DNA from: Hydrogenophaga sp.
GTDB lineage: Bacteria > Pseudomonadota > Gammaproteobacteria > Burkholderiales > Burkholderiaceae_C
Assembly (NCBI GenBank): GCA_011390855.1
Contig: JAABRN010000066.1
Location: 1-5,531, forward strand
Reading direction: 5' to 3'
Length of the DNA: 5,531 nt
In this document: positions 5,331 to 5,531 of the stretch, one piece after another
How positions within the stretch are numbered: the first letter of the stretch is position 1
How the letters are laid out: every line of letters begins with the position of its first letter
The notes under the pieces: generated by a model
Databases searched by the model: none
Seen by the model: only the letters and a program-made list of their open reading frames with translations
What the model was told of the DNA's origin: nothing
Made by a program: the position numbers and the translations under genes

Positions 5331-5337
5331 ACTGATC

Positions 5338-5531
5338 ATGTTTACCTTCTCGCGCTTCATGATGGCAGTCCTTTTGCTGGTATCGAGTGCATCTGCGTTT
5401 GCTCAAGCGGATTCGCCCTACAGGCTTCGACACGGAGACGCCTTGACGGTCTCCGTCTGGCGCGATGACGCCTTGCGGAGAGAGGTGCGCGTGTTGCCAG
5501 ATGGCAGCATCACCTTCCCGTTGGCTGGGCG
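5338..5531 (+). CDS. Polysaccharide export protein, Wza/OtnA type (5' part, cut by window end)
   Basis: The 64 complete codons encode the start of a periplasmic or outer-membrane polysaccharide export protein of the Poly_export (PF02563-like) family, which gives capsule or EPS its outlet through the outer membrane. A signal peptide is plain: MFTFSRFMMAVLLLVSSASA followed by FA and Q, with likely cleavage after Ala22 (A-x-A). The mature part then shows the family's opening motif: YRLRHGDALTVSVWRDDAL (28-46), then VLPDGSITFPLAG (52-64). There is no Cys at all in the visible part, so it is not a lipoprotein like Wza itself; this resembles the non-lipidated exporters of many EPS clusters. It is transcribed away from the glycosyltransferase operon, probably as the first gene of the export/polymerisation half of the locus. 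A GGAG ribosome site supports the start. The C-terminal SLBB domains would lie beyond the window. Confidence 0.9.
   Translation, partial: MFTFSRFMMAVLLLVSSASAFAQADSPYRLRHGDALTVSVWRDDALRREVRVLPDGSITFPLAG

Larger units (their letters stand above)
4661..5337. promoter_or_regulatory. Long divergent intergenic region between the glycosyltransferase operon and the export gene
   Basis: These 677 bases contain no ORF I would defend. Open frames exist on both strands but start at TTG/GTG, lack domain motifs and ribosome sites, or overlap the flanking genes. The region separates the minus-strand operon from the plus-strand export gene and must hold promoters for both. I looked for sigma-54 (GG-N10-GC) and sigma-70 elements and found none good enough to place. 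What does stand out is a set of palindromes and repeats (4841-4858, 4951-4967, 5012-5023, 5076-5110, 5098-5135, 5225-5238, 5252-5275). The best of these are listed separately. A role in control of both transcription units is inferred from position. Confidence 0.6.

Noticed and set aside
5187..5468. 93-codon plus-strand open frame beginning at TTG and overlapping the export gene by 131 bases
   Set aside because: It lacks a ribosome site and overlaps in another frame the well-supported signal peptide of the export protein; most likely a shadow.

Overview
The window is a GC-rich (roughly 60%) segment of a Gram-negative, proteobacterial-type chromosome. It carries part of an exopolysaccharide or capsule biosynthesis locus. 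Codon use, the protein families and the putative CcoI/FixI-like neighbour suggest a beta- or gammaproteobacterium, with Burkholderiales-like betaproteobacteria most plausible. The sequence does not fix the genus.

Layout: from right to left on the minus strand, five genes form one very compact operon (4660 down to 194). They encode a serine-acetyltransferase-like hexapeptide-repeat acyltransferase, a family 2 glycosyltransferase with C-terminal membrane helices, a small polytopic membrane protein of a conserved but functionally unknown family, a GT4-type (GT-B fold) glycosyltransferase, and a membrane-bound family 2 glycosyltransferase with the D / DxD / ED / QxxRW signature of processive-type synthases. 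The junctions are an 8-nt overlap, a stop followed 1 nt later by a TTG (or a 29-nt overlap), a 1-nt TGATG overlap and a 4-nt ATGA overlap, so translational coupling is very likely. About 120 bp further left, a separate minus-strand gene begins and runs off the window. Its N-terminus carries Cys-x2-Cys-Gly-Leu-Pro-Val, as in the metal-binding head of CcoI/FixI-type heavy-metal P-type ATPases.

Right of the operon lies a 677-bp non-coding divergent region (4661-5337). It then gives way to a plus-strand gene (from 5338, cut by the window end) for a secreted polysaccharide export protein of the Wza/OtnA type. The intergenic region has several palindromes and repeats. The most notable are a run of complementary segments at 5098-5135 that can pair in mutually exclusive ways, and a 14-bp palindrome about 100 bp before the export gene.

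Working model (inference): the glycosyltransferases build a repeat unit or chain at the inner membrane, the acyltransferase decorates a sugar, and the export protein gives the polymer passage through the outer membrane. The long divergent region is where both transcription units would be controlled. No mobile element, CRISPR array, tRNA or rRNA was seen. The locus looks like a typical EPS gene cluster. The most open questions are the membrane protein of unknown function and the divergent control region.
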